Source of the DNA: Nisaea sediminum
GTDB taxonomy: Bacteria; Pseudomonadota; Alphaproteobacteria; Thalassobaculales; Thalassobaculaceae
Reading direction: 5' to 3'
DNA: 64,000 nt
Assembly: GCF_014904705.1 (NCBI RefSeq)
Contig: NZ_JACZCQ010000006.1
Coordinates: forward strand, 682,001 to 746,000
In this document: one piece after another, positions 48,812 through 57,928 of the stretch
Layout: each line of letters begins with the position of its first letter
How positions within the stretch are numbered: position 1 is the first letter of the stretch
The notes under the pieces: model-generated
Told to the model about the DNA's origin: nothing
The model's database searches: none
The model's input: the letters and a program-made list of their open reading frames with translations, nothing else
Made by a program: the position numbers and the translations under genes

Positions 48812-49401
48812 GGATCGGGTTCCTGCGTCACGGCCCGACGGCATGGAACGCGGAGAAGCGCCTGCAGGGCCGTGCCGACATCCCGCTCTCCGAAGCAGGC
48901 CACGCGATGGCCGCGGGATATAGCCTTCCGGAAGAGTTTCGCGGTGTTCCCGCCTTCGTCTCGCCGCTCGAGAGGGCGCGCGAAACGGCTGAACTCGCGG
49001 GGATTGAGAACGCGACCGTGGATCCTCTGCTCATAGAGATGAATTGGGGGGACTGGGAAGGTGAACGGCTTCCCGACCTGCGCAAACGTTACGGAAAAGA
49101 AATGGAAACGAACGAGGCACGTGGCCGCGACTTCCGCCCTGCCGGCGGGGAGAGCCCGCGCGAGGTTCAGGACCGGCTGCAAACCGTCTTCACCAGACTG
49201 AACGACCTGAGGCCACGGCCGGAGCGTTGCCTTCTGGTGACCCATAAGGGGGTGATCCGAGCGGGGCTCGCACTGGCTTTCGGCTGGGACATGACCGGAA
49301 AACCGCCGGTCCGGCTTGACTGGTCGGCGCTCCATGTGGTCCGTCTCGACGCCGATGGGACGCTCGAGCCCGATGCCATGAATGTGAGCCTGCTTCCATG
49401 A
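48808..49401 (+). CDS. Histidine phosphatase-family protein
   Basis: A 197-residue member of the phosphoglycerate-mutase-like branch. The catalytic histidine is in LRHGPTAWN (about residue 8), the acid region in SPLERARETAEL, and the second histidine in LLVTHKGVIRA. Its place among glycosyltransferases suggests it removes phosphate from a sugar or sugar-nucleotide intermediate, as such enzymes do in heptose and nucleotide-sugar pathways; that is inference. GTG start with 4-nt overlap on each side. Confidence 0.88.
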   Translation: MRIGFLRHGPTAWNAEKRLQGRADIPLSEAGHAMAAGYSLPEEFRGVPAFVSPLERARETAELAGIENATVDPLLIEMNWGDWEGERLPDLRKRYGKEMETNEARGRDFRPAGGESPREVQDRLQTVFTRLNDLRPRPERCLLVTHKGVIRAGLALAFGWDMTGKPPVRLDWSALHVVRLDADGTLEPDAMNVSLLP

Positions 49402-50558
49402 CGGATCCCCGGTCGAATTCGCTCTTCCTCTATGTCCAGAACCTGCTCGGGATCGGGCATCTGCGCCGCGCGGCGGCGGTCGCCCAGGCCGCGGCCGCGG
49501 CGGGTTTCGAAGTGCATTTCGTCTCCGGCGGCATGCCGGTGCCGCATCTCGATATCGGGGCCGCGAAGCTGCATCAGCTGCCGCCGGTCAGGGCGGCGGA
49601 CACGCTCTTCAAGGTGCTCGAGGACGAGAACGGGCGGCAGATCGACGACGCCTGGAAGGCGGCGCGCCGCGACCGGTTGCTCGCACTGTTCGAGGAGATC
49701 CGCCCGTCGATCCTCTTCACCGAGCTGTTTCCCTTCGGCCGCCGGCAGATGCGCTTCGAATTGCTGCCGCTTCTGGACCTTGCGAAGGAGGCGTCCTGGA
49801 AACCGAAGATCGTCTCCTCGATGCGGGACATCCTGGTCACCAAGCCCCGGCCCGACAGGAACCGGGAAATCGTCGAGACCGTCGACCGGTACTACGATCT
49901 GGTTCTCGTGCATGGCGACGAGGACGTCATCAGCCTGGCCGACACCTTTCCGATGTATGACGAGCTGACGCCGCCGGTTCGCTATACCGGCTATGTGCTG
50001 AACCCGATCGATACCGGCAACGGGAAGGGCGACGGCGAGGGCGAGATCTTGGTTTCCGCTGGCGGTGGTGCCGTCGGCGGCAGCTTCATGACCGAACTGG
50101 CGCGCCTCCGCCCGGATCTGCCTTTCGCCGACCGCACCTGGCGCTTCGTCACCGGCCCGCACATGCCGGAGGAGGCCGCGCGGGAGATCGAAAGCCATGC
50201 CGGCCCGGGCGTCATCGTGGAGCGGAGCCGCCCGGATCTCGCCGCACTCATTGCGCGTGCATATCTATCGATTTCCCAGGCCGGCTACAACACGCTCGCC
50301 GAGATCCTGACCGCCGGGACCGCCTCCGTCGTGATCCCGTTCGAAGGCGGTGTCGAGACTGAACAGCGGGTGCGCGCCGACCTCCTCGCCCGGCGCGGCC
50401 GCCTTGCTGTGGTTCCGGAAGGAGCGCTGACCCTCGACACACTCTCCGCTGCTATGGAGACGGCCGTGGCGGCTCGTGATAGGGGCGTCGCAGGCGTGGA
50501 TCTCGACGGAGCGGCCGGTACCGCGCATATCCTGAACGGTTTGCTGGAGCAGGCATGA
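49398..50558 (+). CDS. MurG-like (GT28-type) glycosyltransferase, paralogue B
   Basis: A 386-residue paralogue of the protein at 45129-46358. Shared landmarks are GIGHLRRAAAVAQ, VRYTGYVLNP, ILVSAGGGAVGGSFM, FVTGPHMP and the donor-site AGYNTLAEILTAGTASVVIP. The presence of two such enzymes in one cluster suggests consecutive sugar additions of similar chemistry, or a glycan made from alternating units. ATG start overlapping the phosphatase stop by 4 nt; the 3' end overlaps the deacetylase start by 4 nt. Confidence 0.85.
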   Translation: MTDPRSNSLFLYVQNLLGIGHLRRAAAVAQAAAAAGFEVHFVSGGMPVPHLDIGAAKLHQLPPVRAADTLFKVLEDENGRQIDDAWKAARRDRLLALFEEIRPSILFTELFPFGRRQMRFELLPLLDLAKEASWKPKIVSSMRDILVTKPRPDRNREIVETVDRYYDLVLVHGDEDVISLADTFPMYDELTPPVRYTGYVLNPIDTGNGKGDGEGEILVSAGGGAVGGSFMTELARLRPDLPFADRTWRFVTGPHMPEEAAREIESHAGPGVIVERSRPDLAALIARAYLSISQAGYNTLAEILTAGTASVVIPFEGGVETEQRVRADLLARRGRLAVVPEGALTLDTLSAAMETAVAARDRGVAGVDLDGAAGTAHILNGLLEQA

Positions 50559-51328
50559 GCGGGGGTGCCGCAACGCCGGACGAGCTCAGGCGCGCGCTCG
50601 ATGCTTCGGCAGAGGCCGGCCGGCCCCTCGATTTCTGGTGGCGGGACGACGATCTGCAGCGGCCGGGTGCGGAGCTTGAGCCGTTGCTGGCGCTTGTAGG
50701 CGCGACGGGATGGGTGCCGGGCCTTGCCGTCGTGCCGGAGGGCATGGACGCGGACGGGTTGCTGGCCCGGTTGGCGGAGACCGGTGCCGAACTGCTTGTC
50801 CATGGCTTCGCGCACCGCAACCATGCCACTGCCGGTGCGAAGAAATGCGAGTTTCCTGGAACGCGCTCGACGGATGAGATGTGCCGGGATGCTGCGCAAG
50901 GCCTCCACCGCATGAATGCGGCTTTCGGTGGGAGTTGCCTTCCGTGTTTCGTTCCGCCCTGGAATCGAATTGCGCCGGAGCTGATTGCGGAATTGGCGGC
51001 CTGCGGTTTTTCGGCACTGTCGGCCTTCGGGCCGCGCCGCACCGCGGAGCCGGCCCCGGGGTTGAAATGTGTGAACACGCATATTGACCTCATCGACTGG
51101 CGTGGTACCCGTCGATTTGTCGGTATCGGGGCGGTGCGGGCGGCGATCATCCGTCATCTGGCGGCGGTCCGTGCCGGCGGGGCGGAGGCGGAGGAGCCCT
51201 GCGGACTCCTGACCCATCATCTGATAATGGTGGAGCAGGATTGGCACGCACTCGGAGTTCTGGTGGCAGAGCTCGCCGCCCACGAAGGGGTTCGCCTCTT
51301 TGCGCCAAGTGACTGTTTTTGCTCATGA
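50555..51328 (+). CDS. Polysaccharide deacetylase-like protein
   Basis: A 257-residue protein of the carbohydrate-esterase-4/NodB-like type. Expected motifs are recognisable though spaced loosely: WWRDDDLQRPG (metal and base aspartates), LLVHGFAHRNHA (metal histidines), CFVPPWNRIAP, and LLTHHLIM near the C-terminus. No signal peptide is seen, so it would act in the cytosol, for instance on a lipid-linked or nucleotide-linked acetyl sugar. It is coupled to the glycosyltransferase gene by a 4-nt overlap and is the last recognisable enzyme of the cluster. Confidence 0.82.
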   Translation: MSGGAATPDELRRALDASAEAGRPLDFWWRDDDLQRPGAELEPLLALVGATGWVPGLAVVPEGMDADGLLARLAETGAELLVHGFAHRNHATAGAKKCEFPGTRSTDEMCRDAAQGLHRMNAAFGGSCLPCFVPPWNRIAPELIAELAACGFSALSAFGPRRTAEPAPGLKCVNTHIDLIDWRGTRRFVGIGAVRAAIIRHLAAVRAGGAEAEEPCGLLTHHLIMVEQDWHALGVLVAELAAHEGVRLFAPSDCFCS

Positions 51329-51338
51329 AGGATGACGG

Positions 51339-51839
51339 ATGAGTCTGCACGCCTATCAGAAAAACGCCCTTATCGCGGACTATCTGCGCGGCGGGATCGG
51401 CTTTGCGGTCACCGCTTTTCCGGTCGTGTTCTCTCCTATGCTCGGCACCTTCCAGATCATCTTTGCGCTGATTTCCTTGGTTTTCGCCGGTTTCCTGCTG
51501 AAAACCTGGCTGCGTGCCCAGACCCGGGTCGAGGTCGCCGACGAGGGCATCAGGACTCTGGGGCCGTTCGCAAAGAGCATCGCCTGGCCGGATCTGGCGG
51601 AAATGGATCTGCGCTACTATTCGACCCAGAAAGACAAGGCGAAAGGCTGGATGCATCTGATCCTAAAGGGCGGCGACGGCACGAAAATCAGCGTCGAATC
51701 CACACTTGACGGTTTCGATACGGTGCTTGAGCATGCCGCTGCGGCCGCTGGTCGGAACGGCGTCGCTCTCAACCAGACGACAACCGAAAATCTGACGGCC
51801 GCAGGGGTATCGATGGGGCTTGCCGCGGGGGATCGCTAG
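51339..51839 (+). CDS. Small membrane protein with PH-like domain, unknown function
   Basis: A 166-residue protein with two adjacent hydrophobic helices (about 20-60, GFAVTAFPVVFSPMLG and TFQIIFALISLVFAGFLL) followed by a soluble part, VEVADEGIRTLGPFAKSIAWPDLAEMDLRYY, that reads like the strand pattern of bacterial PH-like domains. I do not recognise a characterised homologue. It starts 10 nt after the deacetylase and ends 29 nt before the peptide ABC transporter, so it bridges the two operons. Confidence 0.7.
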   Translation: MSLHAYQKNALIADYLRGGIGFAVTAFPVVFSPMLGTFQIIFALISLVFAGFLLKTWLRAQTRVEVADEGIRTLGPFAKSIAWPDLAEMDLRYYSTQKDKAKGWMHLILKGGDGTKISVESTLDGFDTVLEHAAAAAGRNGVALNQTTTENLTAAGVSMGLAAGDR

Positions 51840-51868
51840 GATGCCGGCGGCAGAGGGGAGATGATGGC

Positions 51869-53764
51869 ATGATCGACCAGCTGACACCGCTTCTGCGGGT
51901 CAGGGACCTGCAGGTCGCGTTCGACCTGCCGGGTGGCGAATTGCTTGCCGTCAACAAGGTTTCCTTCCAGGTTCGTGCCGGATCCACGGTCGCCCTTGTC
52001 GGCGAGTCCGGGTCCGGCAAGAGCGTCGTCAGCCAGGCCATCATGGGGCTGTTGCCGTCTATCGCGCAGATCCGCGGCGGGTCCATTCTCTTCGCCGACG
52101 ATCGGGCCAAGGGCACGATCACCGATATCGCCCGGTTGAAACGCAACAGCCGCGAGATGCGCCAGATCCGCGGCGGCCGGATCTCGCTGATTTTCCAGGA
52201 GCCGATGACCTCGCTCTCGCCGTTGCATACGGTAGGCAACCAGATTCGCGAGGCGCTGGAACTGCATCGCAGCGTCTCCGGGCGCGAGGCCAACGAGCTG
52301 ACCGAGGAAATGCTGCGCATGGTCGGCTTTCCGGACCCGGTGCGGGCCATGCGGACCTATCCGTTCGAGCTTTCCGGAGGTCTCCGTCAGCGTGCGATGA
52401 TCTCGATGGCGCTGATCTGTCGCCCCTCTCTGCTGATCGCCGACGAGCCGACGACCGCCCTCGATGTCACCATCCAGGCGCAGATCCTGAAGCTGATGAA
52501 GGATCTGCAGGCCGAACTCGGCATGGCCGTGCTGATGATCACCCACGATCTCGGGGTCGTCGCCAACATGGCCGACGACGTCGTGGTGATGTATCGCGGC
52601 CGGATCATGGAAAGCGGCACCCGGGACGAGCTCTACCGCAATCCGCAGCACCCGTACCTGAAGGCGCTGATGGCGGCGGTGCCGCGCTTCAACATGGAGC
52701 CCGGCGAACGGCTGGTGCCGATCCGCGAGATCAAGAGCGAGACCGGCCACCTGCTGGCGCCGACCGGAGAGGAAAAGAAGGCCCCCCAGCACAAACCGAT
52801 CCTCAAGGTCGATAACCTTTCGAAATGTTTTACCATCCGCAAGGGGGCCTGGCTCTCGAGCGAGGAATCAAAGGTCTATGCGCTCGACGATGTCAGCTTC
52901 GAGGTGAAGCCCGGCGAATGCCTCGGCCTCGTCGGGGAGTCCGGCTGCGGCAAGACCACGCTCAGCAAGACCATTATGCGGGCGCTGTCCCCCGATCAGG
53001 GCTCTGTGACCTATTGCGACCAGGATGGCGAGATCGACGTGCTCGGGCTTTCCGGCGACGCGCTGACTGGTTTCCGCCAGAAGCTGCAATTCGTCTTCCA
53101 GGACCCGTTCAGCTCCCTCAATCCCCGCATGACGGTGTTCGATATCGTCAGCGAGCCGCTGGTGATTCACGGGATCGGCGACGATGCCTACCGGCGCGAG
53201 ATGGTCTCCGAACTGATGAAGCTGGTCGGTCTCGACGCACGCCATCTGAACCGCTATCCGCACAGCTTCTCCGGCGGCCAGCGCCAGCGCATCGGCATCG
53301 CCCGCGCGCTCGCCCTGAAGCCGCGTATGCTGATCTGCGACGAGCCGGTTTCGGCTCTCGACGTCTCGATCCAGGCACAGGTGCTGAACCTGCTGAAGGA
53401 CCTGCAGGAGCAACTGAACCTGACCTATCTCTTCATCTCGCATAACCTCGCGGTGGTGGATTACATCGCCGACCGGATCGCGGTGATGTGCGCCGGCCGG
53501 CTGGTCGAGCTGGCGCCGCGCGAGGAGCTGTTCCGCAACCCGGTGCATCCCTATACCAAGGCGCTGCTGCGGGCGGTCCCGGACCCGAGCCTCGACAATC
53601 CGCTTGATTTCGAGTCCGTAATGGACCAGCGCTGCTCGGTTCCTTCCGAATGGCCGGCACCCTTCACGGTGAGCGAGCAGACCCATCCGCGCCTGATCGA
53701 TCTCGGCGGCGGGCATTTCGTCCGTGCCGACGAGTCCGCCTTGACCCTGAGGTTGGCATCGTGA
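51869..53764 (+). CDS. Oligopeptide ABC transporter, fused double ATPase (YejF-like)
   Basis: Two Opp-type ATPase domains in one 631-residue chain: Walker A sequences GESGSGKS (45-52) and GESGCGKT (356-363), signatures SGGLRQR and SGGQRQR, Walker B LLIADEP and MLICDEP, and the C-terminal oligopeptide zinc-ribbon-like segments HPYLKAL and HPYTKALL after each domain. This is the DppD-DppF fusion seen in YejF-type peptide importers. The stop overlaps the substrate-binding protein start, so the operon order is ATPase, binding protein, permease, permease. Confidence 0.93.
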   Translation: MIDQLTPLLRVRDLQVAFDLPGGELLAVNKVSFQVRAGSTVALVGESGSGKSVVSQAIMGLLPSIAQIRGGSILFADDRAKGTITDIARLKRNSREMRQIRGGRISLIFQEPMTSLSPLHTVGNQIREALELHRSVSGREANELTEEMLRMVGFPDPVRAMRTYPFELSGGLRQRAMISMALICRPSLLIADEPTTALDVTIQAQILKLMKDLQAELGMAVLMITHDLGVVANMADDVVVMYRGRIMESGTRDELYRNPQHPYLKALMAAVPRFNMEPGERLVPIREIKSETGHLLAPTGEEKKAPQHKPILKVDNLSKCFTIRKGAWLSSEESKVYALDDVSFEVKPGECLGLVGESGCGKTTLSKTIMRALSPDQGSVTYCDQDGEIDVLGLSGDALTGFRQKLQFVFQDPFSSLNPRMTVFDIVSEPLVIHGIGDDAYRREMVSELMKLVGLDARHLNRYPHSFSGGQRQRIGIARALALKPRMLICDEPVSALDVSIQAQVLNLLKDLQEQLNLTYLFISHNLAVVDYIADRIAVMCAGRLVELAPREELFRNPVHPYTKALLRAVPDPSLDNPLDFESVMDQRCSVPSEWPAPFTVSEQTHPRLIDLGGGHFVRADESALTLRLAS

Positions 53765-55668
53765 TGCTGCGCTCTCTGCTCTTTGCATTCGTGTTTGCGG
53801 TGGCTGCGGCGACGGCGTCCGCCGGAGAGGTGCCTTATCTGGCCAAGGATGTCGCGAGCGGTGTGCTTCCGCCGGTGACGGAGCGGCTGCCGCAGCCGCC
53901 TCTGACCGTCGATTTGGCGGCGCGCGGTCAGACGCCCGGCAAATATGGCGGCGCGTTGCGGATGCTGATGGCGCGCAGCAAGGACACGCGGCAGATGACG
54001 GTCTACGGCTATGCCCGTCTGGTCAGCCATCAGCCCGGAGATTTCGAGCTCTTCGCCGACATCCTCGAGCGCTTCGAGGTCGAGGAAGAGCGCGTCTTCA
54101 CCTTCACGCTGCGCCGGAACCACCGCTGGTCCGACGGCCATCCCTTCACGACCGAGGATTTCCGCTACTTCTGGGAAGATGTCGCGAACAGCCCGGAGCT
54201 TTCGCCGGCCGGTCCGCCGAACCTGATGCTGGTGGACGGCGAGGCGCCGCTCTTCCAGGTGCTCGACGAGCGGACGGTGCGCTACAGCTGGTCGAAACCG
54301 AACCCGGACTTCCTGCCGTCGCTCGCCAAGGCGAGCCCGCTCTATCTCTACCGCCCCGCGCATTATCTGAAGCCGTTCCACGCCGCCTATGCGTCGGAGG
54401 AGGAGCTGGCGAAGCGGGTCGAGGATGCGCACCAGCGCAACTGGGCGGCGTTGCACAACAAGATGGACAATCTCTACCGGATGGATAATCCGGACCTGCC
54501 GGTGCTGCAGCCTTGGAAGGTGACCGGCAGCGCGACCTCGACCCGGTTCCGGTTCGAGCGCAATCCGTATTTCCATCGGGTCGATCCCGAGGGGCGCCAG
54601 CTGCCATACATCGACGAGGTGATCTTTGACGTCGCGAGCCCGGGCCTCATTCCGGCCAAGGTCGGCTCCGGCGACGCGGACCTTCAGGCGCGCTATCTCT
54701 CCTTCGACGATTACACCTTCCTGAAGCAGGCGGAGGACCGGTTCCCGTTCGAGACCCGGCTCTGGCGCACCGCCAAAGGCTCACAAGTGGCGCTCTTCCC
54801 GAATCTCAATGCCGCCGACCCTGTCTGGCGCGAGCTCTTCCGCGACGTGCGCTTCCGCCGCGCACTGTCGATGGCGATCAACCGGCACGAGATCAACCAG
54901 GTCATCTACTACGGCCTCGCCTATGAGGGGAACGACACGGTTCTCCCCGCCTCGCCGCTCTACGAGAAGGACTATCAGACCCGCTGGGCGCAGTTCGACC
55001 TGAAGCAGGCGAACCGGCTGCTCGACGAGATCGGCCTCCCGCGTGACGAGGACGGGATCCGGCACCTGCCGGACGGCCGGCCGCTGGAGCTGATCGTCGA
55101 GACCGCCGGCGAGAGCACCAAGCAGACCGATATCCTGTCGCTGATCCACGATTCCTGGCTCGAGGCGGGGATCAAGCTCTTCACTCGCCCGTCGCAGCGC
55201 AACGTTTTCCGCAACCGGGTGTTCGCGGGCGAGACGCTGGTCTCCGTCTGGTCCGGGGTCGAGAACGGATTGGCCACCGCCGATACCAGCCCCGCCGATT
55301 TCGTGCCCTATTCCCAGCAGCAGCTGCAATGGCCGAAATGGGGTCAGTATATCGAGACCGGCGAACAGTCCGGCGAGGAGATCGCGCTGGAGCCCGCGCG
55401 GCGGCTGCGCGCGCTCTATTACCGCTGGCGCGATGCCGGGACGCGGGCGGCGAAGCGCGCGGCCTGGAAGGAGATCCTGGAGATCAACGCGGACCAGGTC
55501 TTCAGCATCGGCCTCGTCTCCGGCGTGCTGCAGCCGGTCGTGGTGCATTCCAACCTGCAGAACGTGCCGAAGGAAGCGATCTACAACTGGGATCCGGGAG
55601 CGCATTTCGGCGTCTATCTGCCCGATACCTTCTGGTTCGGCGAAACGCCGGCCAAGAGCGCGGACTAG
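53764..55668 (+). CDS. Family 5 extracellular solute-binding protein of the peptide transporter
   Basis: A 634-residue periplasmic receptor of the Opp/Dpp class with a clear signal peptide (hydrophobic core to ATASAGEV, about residue 21). KYGGALRMLMARSKD early on and FRRALSMAINRHEINQV midway are family-5 landmarks. It is longer than typical dipeptide receptors and closer to YejA in size, suggesting larger ligands; the specificity is not readable. ATG at 53764, or the GTG one codon earlier. It overlaps the ATPase stop. Confidence 0.9.
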   Translation: MLRSLLFAFVFAVAAATASAGEVPYLAKDVASGVLPPVTERLPQPPLTVDLAARGQTPGKYGGALRMLMARSKDTRQMTVYGYARLVSHQPGDFELFADILERFEVEEERVFTFTLRRNHRWSDGHPFTTEDFRYFWEDVANSPELSPAGPPNLMLVDGEAPLFQVLDERTVRYSWSKPNPDFLPSLAKASPLYLYRPAHYLKPFHAAYASEEELAKRVEDAHQRNWAALHNKMDNLYRMDNPDLPVLQPWKVTGSATSTRFRFERNPYFHRVDPEGRQLPYIDEVIFDVASPGLIPAKVGSGDADLQARYLSFDDYTFLKQAEDRFPFETRLWRTAKGSQVALFPNLNAADPVWRELFRDVRFRRALSMAINRHEINQVIYYGLAYEGNDTVLPASPLYEKDYQTRWAQFDLKQANRLLDEIGLPRDEDGIRHLPDGRPLELIVETAGESTKQTDILSLIHDSWLEAGIKLFTRPSQRNVFRNRVFAGETLVSVWSGVENGLATADTSPADFVPYSQQQLQWPKWGQYIETGEQSGEEIALEPARRLRALYYRWRDAGTRAAKRAAWKEILEINADQVFSIGLVSGVLQPVVVHSNLQNVPKEAIYNWDPGAHFGVYLPDTFWFGETPAKSAD

Positions 55669-55680
55669 GGGAGAGAAGAC

Positions 55681-56679
55681 GTGCTGACCTACCTGATCCG
55701 CCGCATCCTGATCATGATCCCGACGCTGATCGCCATCAGCATCATCACCTTCGTGATCATCCAGCTCCCGCCCGGCGATTATCTCACCACGATGATCAAC
55801 GAGATGCAGAGCCAGGGCGAGAATGTCGACCAGTCGAAGATCGAGGCGCTCCGGGCGCAGTACGGTCTCGACCGGCCGATGTACGAGCAGTATTTCCTCT
55901 GGGCGACCGGGCTGCTGCGGGGCGATTACGGCTATTCCTTCGAATACCAGCTTCCGGTGGCCGACGTGGTCGGGGACCGGGTATTCCTGACCTTCGTGCT
56001 CAATTTCGCGACCATTCTCTTCATCTGGGCGGTCGCCTTCCCGATCGGCATCTATTCGGCCTGCAACCAGTACAGCCTCACCGATTACGGACTGACCTTC
56101 GTCGGCTTCATCGGACTGGCGACGCCGAACTTCCTGCTCGCGCTGATCCTACTTTATCTCGCCAATATCTGGTTCGGCACCTCGATCGGCGGATTGATGG
56201 ACCCGCAATATCTCGACCAGCCCTGGAGCACGGCCAAGGCATTGTCGGTGCTTGAGCATCTCTGGGTCCCGGTCGTCGTCATCGGCACCTCCGGCACGGC
56301 GGCGATGATCCGGCGGCTGCGCGCCAACCTGCTGGACGAGCTGCAGAAACAGTATGTGGTCACCGCCCGCGCCAAGGGCCTGCCGCCGTTCCGCGCGCTG
56401 ATGAAATATCCGCTCAGGATGTCGCTGAACCCCTTCATCGCCGATATCGGCAACATGCTGCCGCAGGTCATCTCGGGCTCCGCCGTGGTCTCCATGGTAC
56501 TGTCGCTGCCGACCACCGGTCCGATGCTGATCGGCGCGCTGCAGAGCCAGGACATGTATCTCGCCGGCTCCTTCCTGATGTTCCTCGCGCTGCTGACTGT
56601 GATCGGAATGTTCGTTTCCGACCTGTTGCTGGCGTTGCTCGATCCGAGAATCCGGCTCGGCGGAGGAGCGAATCGATGA
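55681..56679 (+). CDS. Peptide ABC transporter permease (DppB-type)
   Basis: A 332-residue inner-membrane permease with six hydrophobic helices. It starts MLTYLIRRILIMIPTLIAIS, which is the standard DppB/OppB opening, and the conserved permease loop is AKGLPPFRALMKYPLR. GTG start behind GGGAGAGAAG. Overlaps the partner permease gene by 4 nt. Confidence 0.93.
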   Translation: MLTYLIRRILIMIPTLIAISIITFVIIQLPPGDYLTTMINEMQSQGENVDQSKIEALRAQYGLDRPMYEQYFLWATGLLRGDYGYSFEYQLPVADVVGDRVFLTFVLNFATILFIWAVAFPIGIYSACNQYSLTDYGLTFVGFIGLATPNFLLALILLYLANIWFGTSIGGLMDPQYLDQPWSTAKALSVLEHLWVPVVVIGTSGTAAMIRRLRANLLDELQKQYVVTARAKGLPPFRALMKYPLRMSLNPFIADIGNMLPQVISGSAVVSMVLSLPTTGPMLIGALQSQDMYLAGSFLMFLALLTVIGMFVSDLLLALLDPRIRLGGGANR

Positions 56680-57848
56680 GCATTTCCTCGAGCGAAGGCC
56701 CGCGCACCGACCATTACGTCAACCGGGAGCCGTTCAATCCGGATACGGACACCGTCCTGACGCCGGAGCAGGAACGCTATTACATGGCGTCCCAGTGGCA
56801 GATGATGTGGTGGAAACTGAAGCGGCACCGCGTCGCGGTCATTTCCGGCCTGTTTCTGGTCCTGCTCTATCTCTCGACCATCATCAGCGAGATGATCGCG
56901 CCCTATGGGCTGGCCACCAGGCATACCGACTCGATCTACGCGCCGCCGCAGCGGGTGCACCTGTTCCACGAGGGCAGCTATGTCGGCCCCTTCGTCTACG
57001 GGCTGGACTACACGCTGAACATGCGCAACCTGAAGCGCGAATACACGCCGAACACCGAGAAGGTCGAGAAGCTGCGCTTCTTCTGTAGCGGTGACCCCTA
57101 CAAGTTCTGGGGCATGGCGGAGATGGACTTCCATCTGGTCTGTCCGGCGGAGGGCGGGACGCTGTTCCTGCTCGGGACCGACCGGCTCGGACGCGACATG
57201 TTCTCGCGCATCATCTACGGCACCCGGATCTCGCTCACCGTCGGCCTCATCGGCATAGCCGTAAGCTTCGTGCTCGGGATCGTCATCGGCGGCATGGCGG
57301 GATATTACGGCGGCTGGGTCGACAGCCTGACCCAGCGCGTCATCGAGGTGATCCGCTCCTTCCCGGAACTGCCGCTCTGGATGGCGCTCTCGGCGGCCCT
57401 GCCGGTCACCTGGAGCCCGATCCTGATCTATTTCGGCATCACCATCATCCTCGGCCTGCTGGACTGGACCGGCCTCGCGCGCGCCGTGCGCTCCAAGCTC
57501 CTGGCCCTTCGCGAGGAGGATTTCGCCGTCGCCGCCCAGCTGATGGGCGCGAAGCCGAAACGGATCATCGGCCGCCACCTGCTGCCGAGCTTCATGAGTC
57601 ACCTGATCGCCTCGGCGACGCTGTCGATCCCGTCGATGATCCTCGGCGAAACCGCGCTCAGCTTCCTCGGGCTCGGGCTGCGTCCCCCGATCACCTCCTG
57701 GGGTGTGCTCCTGACCGAGGCGCAGAACATCAACGCGGTCGAACTCTACCCCTGGATCATGGCCCCGGTGGTGCCGGTGATCCTGGTCGTGCTTGCCTTC
57801 AATTTCTTCGGTGACGGGCTGCGCGACGCAGCGGATCCCTACAAGTAA
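56676..57848 (+). CDS. Peptide ABC transporter permease (DppC-type)
   Basis: A 390-residue permease pairing with the DppB-type subunit. It has a long cytoplasmic N-terminus of about 45 residues and a periplasmic stretch with two cysteines before LLGTDRLGRDMFSRIIYGTR, the OppC/DppC signature. The permease loop is AAQLMGAKPKRIIGRHLLP. It is the last gene of the transporter operon; pgk begins 80 nt later without a visible terminator. Confidence 0.93.
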   Translation: MSISSSEGPRTDHYVNREPFNPDTDTVLTPEQERYYMASQWQMMWWKLKRHRVAVISGLFLVLLYLSTIISEMIAPYGLATRHTDSIYAPPQRVHLFHEGSYVGPFVYGLDYTLNMRNLKREYTPNTEKVEKLRFFCSGDPYKFWGMAEMDFHLVCPAEGGTLFLLGTDRLGRDMFSRIIYGTRISLTVGLIGIAVSFVLGIVIGGMAGYYGGWVDSLTQRVIEVIRSFPELPLWMALSAALPVTWSPILIYFGITIILGLLDWTGLARAVRSKLLALREEDFAVAAQLMGAKPKRIIGRHLLPSFMSHLIASATLSIPSMILGETALSFLGLGLRPPITSWGVLLTEAQNINAVELYPWIMAPVVPVILVVLAFNFFGDGLRDAADPYK

Positions 57849-57928
57849 GTACCGGCCGGAACGAGGGTGCTTGAAACACCGCGCCGTCTGTGTTTGAAAG
57901 CGCCGGAATTCCGCGGGGAGCAAGAAAC

